NCBI GenBank assembly: GCA_005791255.1
Contig: SXXK01000310.1
Location: 1-33,512, forward strand
Direction of reading: 5' to 3'
Length of the DNA stretch: 33,512 bases
DNA from: Planctomyces sp.
GTDB lineage: Bacteria; Planctomycetota; Planctomycetia; Planctomycetales; Planctomycetaceae
In this document: positions 8,637-16,214 of the stretch, one piece after another
Numbering within the stretch: the stretch's first letter is position 1
Layout: every line of letters starts with the position of its first letter
Program-made: the position numbers and the translations under genes
The notes under the pieces: generated by a model
Seen by the model: the letters and a program-made list of their open reading frames with translations, nothing else
Databases searched by the model: none
What the model was told of the DNA's origin: nothing

Positions 8637-9929
8637 ATGCTGCGGGGTATTTTTGCGAGTAGCTTGTGGTGTCTGCTGGTGTTTGTGGCTGTTCAGGGGA
8701 CGGTGAATGCGGATGACTGGCCGCAGTGGGGTGGGCCGCAGCGGGATTGTGTCTGGCGTGAGACGGGCATTGTGGAGAAATTCCCCACAGACGGTTTGCT
8801 TGAACGCAAATGGTCATTTCCGATCAGCGAAGGGTATTCGGGACCTGCTGTTTCGGATGGTCGTGTGTATGTGACGGATCGTCTGGCAGACGAGGGTTTG
8901 GAGCGTGTGTGGTGTGTGGATGCGGAGACGGGTCGGGAGTTGTGGAAGTATCAGCATCCGGTGCGTTACACGGTCAGCTACCCCGCCGGGCCTCGCACAA
9001 CCCCCGTCATCCACGATGGGTTGTGTTACACGATTGGAGCGGAGGGGCATATGTTTTGCTTCGACGCTGAAACGGGGGCCGTGAAGTGGTCGAAGGAGTT
9101 TCAAAAGGATTTTGGAACGAAGCTGCCGACGTGGGGCATGGCGGCATCACCGCTGGTCGATGGCGACCAGTTGATTACTCTGGTGGGCGGCGAGCAGGGG
9201 GCCTTGATTGTCAGTTTCGATCGTCGCACGGGGCGAGAGTTGTGGCGTGCGCTCGAAGATGCGGGTGTTGGCTACTGTCCGCCTGTGATTTATGAGTTCG
9301 GTGGTCGTCGGCAGCTGATTGTCTGGCATCCGGCGGCAGTTTCAGCTCTGGATCCGGCGACAGGAAAGCTGCTGTGGCAGCATCCGTGGTCGATTCGTTA
9401 TGGCTTGACTGTCCCGATGCCTCGGAAGCTCGATGATCGGCTGTTCCTGACGGCGTTCTATGATGGTCCACTGATGCTCAAGGTGGGTGCAGAGTCGGCT
9501 GACGTGGTTTGGAAGGGGAAGGGAACAAGTGAGCAGGACACTGATGGTCTGCATTCCATTATGCCGACTCCCGTGGTGACTCCGGATCACATCTTTGGCG
9601 TGTGCAGTTATGGTCAGTTGCGGTGCCTGCGCACGGGGGATGGTGTGCGCGTATGGGAGACACTGCAGGCCACCGGCAGTGGTCGATGGTGGAATGCTTT
9701 TCTGGTGCCGCAGGGTGACCGGATGTTTTTGCACAACGAGCAGGGTGACCTGATTATTGCGAAGCTGACCGCTGCAGGCTATGAGGAGCTCAGTCGAGCG
9801 AAGCTGGTTGAGCCGACGCGACCGGTGCAGCGTCGTATGACGATTTGGTCTCATCCGGCCTTCGCAATGAAAAGTGTCTTTGCCCGAAACGATCGTGAGT
9901 TGGTGCGAGTTTCGCTGGCGGCTGATTGA
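8637..9929 (+). CDS. Secreted PQQ-binding-like beta-propeller protein
   Basis: The start is the ATG at 8637, with GGGGAG 7 nt upstream; a GTG directly before it (8634) is possible but unneeded. The 430-residue product begins with a signal peptide (LRGIFASSLWCLLVFVAVQGTVNA-DD) followed by DDWPQWGGPQRD, a hallmark opening of the planctomycete PQQ_2 propeller family. Repeated blade blocks carry the tryptophan-docking type motif: VWCVDAETGRELWKYQ, MFCFDAETGAVKWSKE, IVSFDRRTGRELWRAL, VSALDPATGKLLWQHP and LRCLRTGDGVRVWETL. These are scaffold motifs; there is no evidence for bound PQQ or dehydrogenase activity, so it is best read as an exported propeller of unknown role. The mobile unit begins shortly after it. 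Confidence 0.9.
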   Translation: MLRGIFASSLWCLLVFVAVQGTVNADDWPQWGGPQRDCVWRETGIVEKFPTDGLLERKWSFPISEGYSGPAVSDGRVYVTDRLADEGLERVWCVDAETGRELWKYQHPVRYTVSYPAGPRTTPVIHDGLCYTIGAEGHMFCFDAETGAVKWSKEFQKDFGTKLPTWGMAASPLVDGDQLITLVGGEQGALIVSFDRRTGRELWRALEDAGVGYCPPVIYEFGGRRQLIVWHPAAVSALDPATGKLLWQHPWSIRYGLTVPMPRKLDDRLFLTAFYDGPLMLKVGAESADVVWKGKGTSEQDTDGLHSIMPTPVVTPDHIFGVCSYGQLRCLRTGDGVRVWETLQATGSGRWWNAFLVPQGDRMFLHNEQGDLIIAKLTAAGYEELSRAKLVEPTRPVQRRMTIWSHPAFAMKSVFARNDRELVRVSLAAD

Positions 9930-9981
9930 GGCCGTTGGTTTTTCGCCACGGATCAGCCCGGAGAAACGCGGATGAACGCGA

Positions 9982-10311
9982 GTCTCGGGGACACCGAGTC
10001 TCGGGGACACAGCATTGGGAGTCTCGGGGACACAGCCTTTGGGCAGTCTTGGGGACACAGCCTTTGGACAGTCTTGGGGACACAGCCTTTGGGATCTCGG
10101 GGACACAGCTTTTCAACGAGAGGGCACATTTCCGCATGTATTCCTCGCCACAGAGTCGTTGCAAAGCTCAAAGACATGCAAGACGGCGATGTGATGCCGC
10201 GGAATTTGAGTGTTCATTTACGCGGCGGTGCTGCTCTCTGGCGGCGGGCGGCACGCGTGGGCCCGAGATAATGGCGGGGCGGAGAGTCTCGGGTGAGAGT
10301 CTCGGGGACAC
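9982..10311 (+). repeat. Left array of GTCTYGGGGACAC motifs
   Basis: Copies at 9982-9994, 9998-10010, 10021-10033, 10046-10058, 10071-10083, 10095-10106 (short form) and 10299-10311. The third to fifth are spaced exactly 25 bp apart, with the conserved spacer AGCCTTTGGRCA. The last lies 204 bp away, at the head of the second copy of the 136-bp direct repeat. Confidence 0.85.
10095..10230 (+). repeat. 136-bp direct repeat, copy 1
   Basis: It begins at TCTCGGGGACACAG and ends at CGCGGCGGTG. It pairs with copy 2 at 10300-10435, which has the same length. The last 45 or so bases are nearly identical, including GCCGCGGAATTTGAGTGTTC; the first half has diverged. A 6-bp inverted repeat GCCGCG...CGCGGC is inside it. 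Confidence 0.8.
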
Positions 10312-10435
10312 AGCATTTGACCGAGAAGGGACTTTTCCGCATATATCCTTGGCCGCAGAGTCGATGCAAAACTCAAAGACATGCAATACCGCGATGTGAT
10401 GCCGCGGAATTTGAGTGTTCATTTACGCGGCGGTG
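10300..10435 (+). repeat. 136-bp direct repeat, copy 2
   Basis: The partner of copy 1 at a period of 205 bp, with no net length change. It ends 91 bp past the 3' end of the minus-strand transposase gene. The same GGGGACACAG motif stands at its head, so motif and downstream sequence were duplicated together. Confidence 0.8.
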
Positions 10436-10526
10436 GGCCCACACGCCTCTGGAAAGTCTGCACGGTGCAAATGGGGTCTTGTTCCGCGTGCGAGGCGACA
10501 GCAAAGATCGCCCTCGAGGACTGAGG

Positions 10527-11654
10527 TCAGACTTTGGCCAGCAGATCGCGAGCCGCTGGACGGGCCCTGTAGCGATGCCCACCCGCTCGAGATCGGTGGC
10601 TGTCGATGACCGCAGGTTTGCCGGCAACGAGACTGAACAATCGGCCAAAGTTGCGAACCAGTTCGTTCCACGCATCCGCGGAAATCTCCAAAAGCTTGAA
10701 CAGGCGTCTGATCTGCTTCGGCGTCCTGCCCGCCTTCGCCACTCGCCGCTGCCGCGCTGTCCACTCCAACAACGACAAATACTGCGTCGTGGACATCGGC
10801 AGAAATCCCTTGTTGCTGCACCGTACGCCATCACGATTTGCGTCGGGCCCCGGCAGCCCGTTGCGTTCGTTCAGTTCCACTGGTGCGAGATGCTGCGACG
10901 ATCGCAGAGCAACGTCAGAGCGATAATTCTTCGTGAGTGTCCGAGGCGTTGTGACGGGGCGGCCTTCTACCGCTGCGGACTCCGGCTGAGTCAGATTCTG
11001 CGATCCCATGGCAAGGTCCAGCAATCTCTTCTGTGCGGACGTAAAGTCACTAGCGTCAATAGTTTGCGCCATCGCAGCGCGAATCGGATTCAAATCCACA
11101 TATGCCGCGCACGACAAAATCGCAATCTCATCGAGCAGGCGAACAGCTCGATAGCGAGCCTGCCAGAATTTGCCCACTTCGCCGTCTTCCCTGTTTGCCC
11201 GCTGAGCAATGTGTTGGCAGAGCAGTCGCATCCACCACGAAATATCGCTGAGGCGACTGCGCAGACTTGCCAGTTTTTCCTTGTTGTTGACGATTCTGTT
11301 GATCTCGAATTCCGTGGGTTCCATCGGACGGCGATTTTCATCCCGTCGCTCGGGGCACAACATCAGCCAGCGACGAGCGACTTCCTCATCGCTCCATTCC
11401 TGTACCACATCCGGGCGGGATCGCAGCACCAGGTGCACGTGATTCGACATGATCGCCTGGCACAACAAATCAATGCCGAAGTGTCTGGCCTGATCGGCGA
11501 GTTGTTCGTCGATCCAGACCTTGCGGTGGTCATAGTTTCTGCCGGTGATCGGATCATAACCGAGCAGAAAACAGCGGCGCACGGTGCGATTCATCACATG
11601 AACAATCGCAACTTCGTCTGTGGCAAAGACTTCCACTCGGGCCAATCGTGCCAT
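10527..11654 (-). CDS. REP-associated-type tyrosine transposase (Y1_Tnp/HUH)
   Basis: 375 residues from the ATG at 11654, chosen because GAGG lies 7 nt upstream; an ATG five codons earlier has none. The N-terminal half carries the Y1 transposase fold: VAIVHVMNRTVRRCFL, the HUH-type metal motif in IMSNHVHLVLRSRP (His72, His74) and, after a helical insert, FWQARYRAVRLLD and AAYVDLNPIRAAM, whose Tyr185 is the candidate nucleophile. These enzymes cut and rejoin single-stranded DNA through a 5'-phosphotyrosine. At 375 residues it is longer than the short enterobacterial RAYTs (about 165). The basic C-terminal 150 residues (KAGRTPKQIRRLFKLLEIS, SHRSRAGGHRYRARPAAR) may add DNA contacts. The frame is intact, so it may be active. 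Confidence 0.9.
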   Translation of the reverse strand: MARLARVEVFATDEVAIVHVMNRTVRRCFLLGYDPITGRNYDHRKVWIDEQLADQARHFGIDLLCQAIMSNHVHLVLRSRPDVVQEWSDEEVARRWLMLCPERRDENRRPMEPTEFEINRIVNNKEKLASLRSRLSDISWWMRLLCQHIAQRANREDGEVGKFWQARYRAVRLLDEIAILSCAAYVDLNPIRAAMAQTIDASDFTSAQKRLLDLAMGSQNLTQPESAAVEGRPVTTPRTLTKNYRSDVALRSSQHLAPVELNERNGLPGPDANRDGVRCSNKGFLPMSTTQYLSLLEWTARQRRVAKAGRTPKQIRRLFKLLEISADAWNELVRNFGRLFSLVAGKPAVIDSHRSRAGGHRYRARPAARDLLAKV

Positions 11655-11829
11655 GGGGCACCTCAACACACGGCAAAGTACGGGAGACTGGGAACGATTC
11701 AGGAATCCAGTGTACAGGGTGGGATGCCTGGGTCAATAAAAAAGTTTCGTAGGCAAGTGAATAACTCTCCCACCACTGGAAGGTATAGAAGACTTCCATT
11801 GCATTGGATCGCGCCCACAGTGAACGACG

Positions 11830-11965
11830 CTGTGTCCCCGATCACTGGCTGTGTCCCCGATCACTGGCTGTGTCCCCCCGATCAGTGGCTGTGGATCAGT
11901 GGCTCCCCGATCTGGCTGTGTCCCCCCGATCTGGCTGTGTCCCCCCGATCTGGCTGTGTCCCCCC
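11830..11965 (+). repeat. Right array of CTGTGTCCCC motifs (inverted relative to the left array)
   Basis: Copies begin at 11830, 11849, 11869, 11916, 11935 and 11954. Most repeat units are 19-20 bp, of the form GGCTGTGTCCCCCCGATCT or GGCTGTGTCCCCGATCACT. One unit in the middle (about 11881-11905) has lost the CCCC core, giving GGCTGTGGATCAGT. Number of Cs (4 or 6) and spacer (CACT or T) vary, as in an array that changes by unit slippage. Confidence 0.85.
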
Positions 11966-11970
11966 GATCT

Positions 11971-11999
11971 ACCTGTGGGGGCCGGGGGCAGTCACAGGT
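11971..11999 (+). repeat. Inverted repeat at the right end of the mobile unit
   Basis: ACCTGTG (11971-11977) and CACAGGT (11993-11999) enclose a 15-nt G-rich loop. It directly follows the right array and could be the hairpin recognised by the transposase or simply the unit boundary. It lacks a T-run on either strand. Confidence 0.4.
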
Positions 12000-12129
12000 G
12001 CTTTCGGACCGCGACCGAATACGGAGATTCACGAACCAATTGCACCGGGCGTTTTTTGAGCCCCGGAATACTCGGAACACACAGACGAGGCCTGTAAGTG
12101 ACGTGTGATTCCTGCATGGAAAGTATGAA

Positions 12130-12912
12130 TCAGGACAGCAGGAGTTCCGGAAGGATGGCGGAGCGAGAGCCGGGCATCGGGTGATTTTCGAGTGAACGGA
12201 AGGTGAAGACGACCGACTGTTTGGTGTTCTGCGAATAGTTGCGGGTGGCTGCGTGGAAGCAGCGGGCGTGAAAAAACAGCACGTCGCCGGGCTGCAGCGG
12301 AACCGGGACGGCTGTCTGCAGCAGGGGCTGGTTCTGCGGCAGATCGGTTCTCAGAAACTGTGCTTCGTCCAGCAGTTCGCGGCTGGCCTGAGCATGATGC
12401 GTGGCGGGCAGCACCTGCAGACAGCCGTTGTGCAGATCTTCCGGTCCCAGCGCAATCCAGATGTTGACGAGATGACCGTCGGAAAACGACCAGTAGCGAG
12501 TGTCCTGGTGCCAGCCTGTGTCGCTGCTGTACCGCGGCTGCTTGGTCATGATGCAGTTGTGGTGGGCCAGCGGCATAACGACGTGCGGTCCCAGCAGCTG
12601 CTGCAGTCGCTGCAGCAGGAACGGCTCTTTGACCAGTTGCAGGAACACGGGATCGCGACTGACAGCCTGACGCAGCCGGCGAATGGTGCGACCACCTTCA
12701 CTGTCCATCGAATCCGGAGCTCCCGGATAGTGCAGCTGGGCTTCGTATTCGATATCGCCCTGATGTGCAGCCAGGTCACGCTCGGTGATTTGACGCATCC
12801 GCTGCAGATAGCTGTCGGGCATCAGTGCCCTGGCAACGAAGAATCCATTGCGCTGGAATGAAGCAAGTTCGGCGGGGCTGAACTGCGTGGCACCGGTGGC
12901 GGAGCTGGTCAT
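12130..12912 (-). CDS. Phytanoyl-CoA dioxygenase (PhyH) family protein, Fe(II)/2-oxoglutarate type
   Basis: A 260-residue cytosolic protein with the PhyH double-stranded beta-helix. An N-terminal FQRNGFFVARALMP block is followed by the facial triad: His135 and Asp137 in GWHQDTRYW and the distal His220 in FFHARCFHAATRNYSQNTK. A downstream Arg (R224, or R242 in FTFRS) is a candidate for the 2-oxoglutarate carboxylate. PGDVLFFHARCFH is a family hallmark. Members hydroxylate very diverse small molecules and the substrate cannot be inferred. It follows the PNP gene on the same strand after 151 bp, with a GAGAATTCTC palindrome in that gap, so it may have its own promoter. Confidence 0.9.
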   Translation of the reverse strand: MTSSATGATQFSPAELASFQRNGFFVARALMPDSYLQRMRQITERDLAAHQGDIEYEAQLHYPGAPDSMDSEGGRTIRRLRQAVSRDPVFLQLVKEPFLLQRLQQLLGPHVVMPLAHHNCIMTKQPRYSSDTGWHQDTRYWSFSDGHLVNIWIALGPEDLHNGCLQVLPATHHAQASRELLDEAQFLRTDLPQNQPLLQTAVPVPLQPGDVLFFHARCFHAATRNYSQNTKQSVVFTFRSLENHPMPGSRSAILPELLLS

Positions 12913-12983
12913 TGAAAATCATCCCCCGGCATCCTGCCGGGAACAGAGTGGAGCGGACAACAGGTGGTCAGGAAAACTGCATA

Positions 12984-12993
12984 GAGAATTCTC
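12984..12993. promoter_or_regulatory. 10-bp perfect palindrome GAGAATTCTC upstream of the PhyH-like gene
   Basis: It starts 72 bp upstream of the PhyH-like start codon. The same decamer is found at 18651-18660 upstream of the PLA2-like gene. It is an operator-like dyad, but no regulator is known. Confidence 0.3.
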
Positions 12994-13063
12994 ACCGTCC
13001 ACCGCTGAGGGACAAGCCGACGGAATCGGAAATCTCAACATTCGCAATTACTGTCAACGCCAT

Positions 13064-13927
13064 TCAGAGTCTGTGCAGGAAGTCGCGGAGCAAAGTTCCA
13101 AGCTGGGATTCCACAGTCAGTGCTGTGGCGGTGACCTCTGCGTGACTGAGCGGGCTGCTGCTGAGACCGCAGGCGATGTTGGTGATGCATGACAGTCCAA
13201 GCACCTGCACACCGCAGTCGGCCGCGGTGAGGGCTTCCGGAATTGTGCTCATGCCCACAGCATCAGCTCCCAGAGTCTGCAGCATCCGGACTTCTGCAGG
13301 AGTTTCATAGGCTGGTCCTGGCATCATGGCATACACTCCCTGATGAATGTGCAGACTGGTGGGAACGCTGAGCAGCGTCCTGATCAGACCGGATTCCCAC
13401 GGCCCGCGCTGCGGTCCGGACTGCATTCTGACGCAGTCTGCAGCGACAGTCTCAGACCAGGCAGGAAAGCCCGCGTGGGGAGCACGCAGGTGATCAATGA
13501 TCGCCATGAATTCTCCGGGGCGGAATTCACGACGGATGCCACCAGCGGCATTCGTCAGAATCAGCGTGCGGATGCCGAGGGCGGCCATCAGCCGGATGTG
13601 CGCGGTGATCGCGGCAGTGGAATGTCCTTCATACGAGTGGATGCGTCCCTGCTGCACGATCACTCGATGCTGCCCGCAGCGAGCGAACAGCCAGCGACCA
13701 CGATGTCCGGCCACATGCGGAGCTGCGAGGCCTGGAATTTCCCCCATCCGCAGTTCGCAACAGTCGCCCTCTGCGATGTGCTCGGCCGCCGCCCCCAGTC
13801 CCGATCCCAGCACGATGCCGACGTCGGCGCGCCACGATTCCGGCAGGCCCGCGAGCCGGAGTGTCTGCTGAGCAGCCGGCTGCCAGTCAGCCGGAGTCGT
13901 CGTGTGCTGTGACAGGGCGATGCTCAT
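13064..13927 (-). CDS. Purine nucleoside phosphorylase (inosine/guanosine type, trimeric PNP family)
   Basis: 287 residues from the ATG at 13927, which overlaps the TGA of the upstream nuclease gene as ATGA; a longer frame to 13993 would run into that gene. Motifs of the trimeric PNP/MTAP family are IVLGSGLG (residues 38-45, phosphate loop), GRIHSYEGH (94-102), TLILTNAAGGI (121-131), MMPGPAYETPAEVRML (201-216) and the substrate-binding GLSCITNIACG, with N250 at the position that contacts the purine. It cleaves purine nucleosides with phosphate to the base and (deoxy)ribose-1-phosphate for salvage. The segment after IIDHLRAPHAGF differs from the usual DHINL...N stretch, so specificity is not certain. 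Coupling to a nuclease hints at nucleic acid salvage. Confidence 0.9.
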   Translation of the reverse strand: MSIALSQHTTTPADWQPAAQQTLRLAGLPESWRADVGIVLGSGLGAAAEHIAEGDCCELRMGEIPGLAAPHVAGHRGRWLFARCGQHRVIVQQGRIHSYEGHSTAAITAHIRLMAALGIRTLILTNAAGGIRREFRPGEFMAIIDHLRAPHAGFPAWSETVAADCVRMQSGPQRGPWESGLIRTLLSVPTSLHIHQGVYAMMPGPAYETPAEVRMLQTLGADAVGMSTIPEALTAADCGVQVLGLSCITNIACGLSSSPLSHAEVTATALTVESQLGTLLRDFLHRL

Positions 13928-14898
13928 GCCGGCTCGGCCTGCACCTTCCAGCCGGATTTCTGGAACAGCGGCACGTACGCGCCGGGAATCCACAGACGAT
14001 CTTCCGGGAACGCCACTGCCGGGTAGTTCAGTGGATGCAGCAGCGTGTCGCTGTCGGATGTGAGATCAATCAGATATCTGGACGCCGCGACTCGCCGCGA
14101 AAGATTCCGCAGCTCGAACGGTTCCAGCAGTAGTGGTCGCAGCATATCGAAGATACCCAGATGCTGCTGGCGAGCCTGCCGCACGGCCGCTCGGGCCGTT
14201 TTCAGTTCTCGGTCATTCTCTGCCATCTCCCGCGCCTTTCCCGGCGGAATCACAGCTTCCTCCACCGTCTCCGGTCTGTCCCACGGATTGATATTGGGCC
14301 AGATGAAGTAGGGAAATGCGCGTCCGCGTTCCAGCATACGCAGGTTGTAGGACGGCGGTCGGGGAGTCGGCACAGTGGCGCTGGGCTGATTGCGGTTGAG
14401 CATGCACAGCAGGCGACCGTAGCCGTCAGTCACCTCAAAGCCAAAGTTCATGTAATACGTGAAAGTGGCCGGCGTCTGCTGCATGATCTGCATGTCCTGT
14501 TCGACCAGCGAACGAAAGGCTTCGCGACTGGCAACAGCATGCTCGTAGTGCGTGGCCGCCGCATCAGCTCCGACTTTGGCCGCAAGAAAAGCACGCAGCC
14601 GCGGCGGGACCAGCGTGGACATCGGCCCCCAGCGATCGGCAAAAGGATCGGTCAGAAACTCTGTCCAGCGAGGATCTTCGAGGCCGGCAAACTTGCCCTG
14701 GGGCAGAGAGAAACTGATTTCAGGCGTATCGATACCCAGCAGTCGCACGGCCAGATTACCGTCCAGACGGACATTGACGGTGTCGCCGTCGTGAACAGTC
14801 TGAGCCGGTGTACCGGGCCCGCTGTCCATGTCGGCCGGGCGAGCAAAACCTGTCGTCCGATGCCGTTCTGAATCGCTTTGAATTGCTTTTTTGGCCAT
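13924..14898 (-). CDS. Staphylococcal-nuclease-like (SNase/TNase) domain protein with a large insertion
   Basis: 324 residues. The OB-fold nuclease core is recognisable: VHDGDTVNVRLDG (D39), VRLLGIDTPE (R52, E60) and DGYGRLLCML (R162). These line up with S. aureus nuclease D21, R35, E43 and R87, so the full catalytic set is kept. Between E60 and R162 there are about 100 residues where the classic enzyme has 43, so roughly 58 residues are inserted. A further C-terminal region of about 130 residues follows NLRMLERGRAFPYF and ends with ALNYP-like and FQKSGWKV segments I cannot assign. No signal peptide is visible (MAKKAIQSDSERHR), so it is probably cytosolic. It is coupled to the PNP gene by a 4-bp overlap. 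Confidence 0.85.
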   Translation of the reverse strand: MAKKAIQSDSERHRTTGFARPADMDSGPGTPAQTVHDGDTVNVRLDGNLAVRLLGIDTPEISFSLPQGKFAGLEDPRWTEFLTDPFADRWGPMSTLVPPRLRAFLAAKVGADAAATHYEHAVASREAFRSLVEQDMQIMQQTPATFTYYMNFGFEVTDGYGRLLCMLNRNQPSATVPTPRPPSYNLRMLERGRAFPYFIWPNINPWDRPETVEEAVIPPGKAREMAENDRELKTARAAVRQARQQHLGIFDMLRPLLLEPFELRNLSRRVAASRYLIDLTSDSDTLLHPLNYPAVAFPEDRLWIPGAYVPLFQKSGWKVQAEPA

Positions 14899-15209
14899 GT
14901 TCGTTTCGTCGTTGTGCAGGATCGCGGGCGAAATTGGATCCCGTCATTGTACTGCAGTGCGGTTGAAAACACACCCGAACACTGTGCCGGATTGAGATCC
15001 GCGGGTGGGGTGAACAAAAATTCCAGGTGAACCGTCGCGGGAATTCAGATTTTCTGCAATTAGCGACAGCATTCTGCAGTTTCCGCCGAACGGGCGTGGG
15101 CGAAATCGATCATGGGCTGCCGGAGGCCTGAAAATGGAGGGGGCCCATCGGTCAGCAACAGCTGCATTCTGCTACCATCAGGGCGTTCGGAATCCAGGAG
15201 CTCTCAGAG
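14899..15209. other. Divergent intergenic region (311 bp)
   Basis: It separates the minus-strand nuclease gene and the plus-strand lipoprotein gene, so promoters for both should be here. A short direct repeat, TTTCTGCAATT and ATTCTGCAGTT, lies at about 15051-15082. AGGAG sits 9 nt before the ATG at 15210. No gene or RNA was recognised. Confidence 0.55.
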
Positions 15210-16163
15210 ATGTCACACCTTCGTTCCCTGTGTTTGCTGCTGTTCAGCATCAGCACGAGCGTGCTGCTGCCGGGCTGTGGTACGGCCGTGCAGAGGCAGG
15301 GGACCGAGCAGTTGCTGCTGTCCGATTCGATCGATCGGGCCATTGACCAACTGGATCTGTCGGGGCTTGCGAATCGAAAGGTGTACCTCGACACCGACTA
15401 TATGAAGACATTCAAGGGCAGCAACCTGTACGTCAACTCGGACTACATCATCAGTGCTCTGCGACAGAAAATGATCACCAGCGGATTGATCATTGAAACC
15501 AATCGGACGGATGCAGATTACGTCCTTGAGGCTCGCGTTGGGGCTTTGGGTACGGACACGATGGAAGTGACATACGGGATTCCGTCAAGCAGCGGAGTGG
15601 GCACGGCAACCAGTGCGTTATCAGGAGTTCCCGCGGTTCCGCTGATTCCTGAGATGTCGTTTGGCAAGCGAAATGGTGTGGTGGGGATTTCCAAAGTGAT
15701 GGTGTATGCGTATCACCAGGAGACGGGGATTGCGGTGTGGCAGTCAGGTGCTGCAGTTGCCCGCAGTGATGCTCGGGATTCCTGGATGCTGGGTATCGGC
15801 CCGGTGTCTCAGGGCAGCGTTTACGAAGGCACTTTGGTAGCCGGCAACAAAATCAATCCCCCGTTCGAGCGAAAGAATCGCAATCCGAAGTCGAAGGCTC
15901 TGACCATCAAGGATCGACAGCAGTTTGTCTATCCGGCGATTCTGGAGAAGCAGCTGGCGGAATCGCGGACCGGCCACAGTACTCTGGATGGGGCTGTGGA
16001 ACCTGCCTCGCATGCGACGGAATCCGGAGCTGCGGCAGCAGCACCTGCCGAAACTCTGCCACCGACAGGGGCGACCCCCGCTGCAGCTCCACCGGCAGCG
16101 ACCGAGAGTGTGCCTCCGGCAGCGGCGCCTGTGGCTACTCCGGAACCATCGCCGGCACAGTAG
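15210..16163 (+). CDS. Lipoprotein of the DUF6655-like planctomycete family
   Basis: 317 residues with AGGAG 9 nt before the ATG. The N-terminus is a lipoprotein signal (LCLLLFSISTSVLLPGC, C23 lipidated). The conserved region (about residues 24-215) includes GTEQLLLSDSIDRAIDQLDL, a block centred on KVYLDTDYM, SDYIISALRQKMITSGLII and DADYVLEARVGALGTD. I recall this pattern from planctomycete proteins annotated DUF6655, but I cannot confirm the accession. The last 60 residues are a low-complexity Ala/Pro/Glu/Thr tail (TPAAAPPAATESVPPAAAPV), likely a flexible linker in the periplasm or cell envelope. Function is unknown. It converges with the SGNH hydrolase gene after 51 bp, a gap that contains a weak 6-bp CAGCGG/CCGCTG hairpin (16186-16211). 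Confidence 0.8.
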   Translation: MSHLRSLCLLLFSISTSVLLPGCGTAVQRQGTEQLLLSDSIDRAIDQLDLSGLANRKVYLDTDYMKTFKGSNLYVNSDYIISALRQKMITSGLIIETNRTDADYVLEARVGALGTDTMEVTYGIPSSSGVGTATSALSGVPAVPLIPEMSFGKRNGVVGISKVMVYAYHQETGIAVWQSGAAVARSDARDSWMLGIGPVSQGSVYEGTLVAGNKINPPFERKNRNPKSKALTIKDRQQFVYPAILEKQLAESRTGHSTLDGAVEPASHATESGAAAAAPAETLPPTGATPAAAPPAATESVPPAAAPVATPEPSPAQ

Positions 16164-16214
16164 TGCTGACGGCGATGGTGTGCTGCAGCGGAAATTTGCT
16201 CAGCCCCGCTGTCG

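Larger units (their letters stand above)
9982..11999. mobile_element. HUH (Y1) transposase unit bounded by inverted GGGGACACAG arrays
   Basis: A minus-strand Y1 transposase gene (10527-11654) sits between two arrays of the same short motif. On the left, seven copies read GGGGACAC(AG) on the plus strand; on the right, six copies read CTGTGTCCCC, the reverse complement. The arrays therefore face inward like inverted terminal repeats. This parallels REP elements with their REP-associated tyrosine transposases (RAYTs), where an HUH enzyme is tied to nearby palindromic repeats. Outer limits are uncertain: I take the first left motif and a 7-bp inverted repeat (11971-11977 with 11993-11999) as working ends. 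No target-site duplication was recognised, as expected for HUH enzymes. Confidence 0.7.

Noticed and set aside
9342-10106. A minus-strand open frame of 254 codons and neighbours with CVPET/VSPRL repeats
   Set aside because: The repeated peptide comes from translating the GGGGACAC array, and the rest is antisense to the PQQ-like gene.
9982-10311. A CRISPR array
   Set aside because: The motif is only about 13 bp, spacers are short and themselves repeated, and no cas genes are nearby.
10293-12059. A 588-codon open frame on the plus strand across the mobile unit
   Set aside because: It runs antisense to the well-supported HUH transposase and through both repeat arrays; no domain is visible and its ends are translations of repeats.
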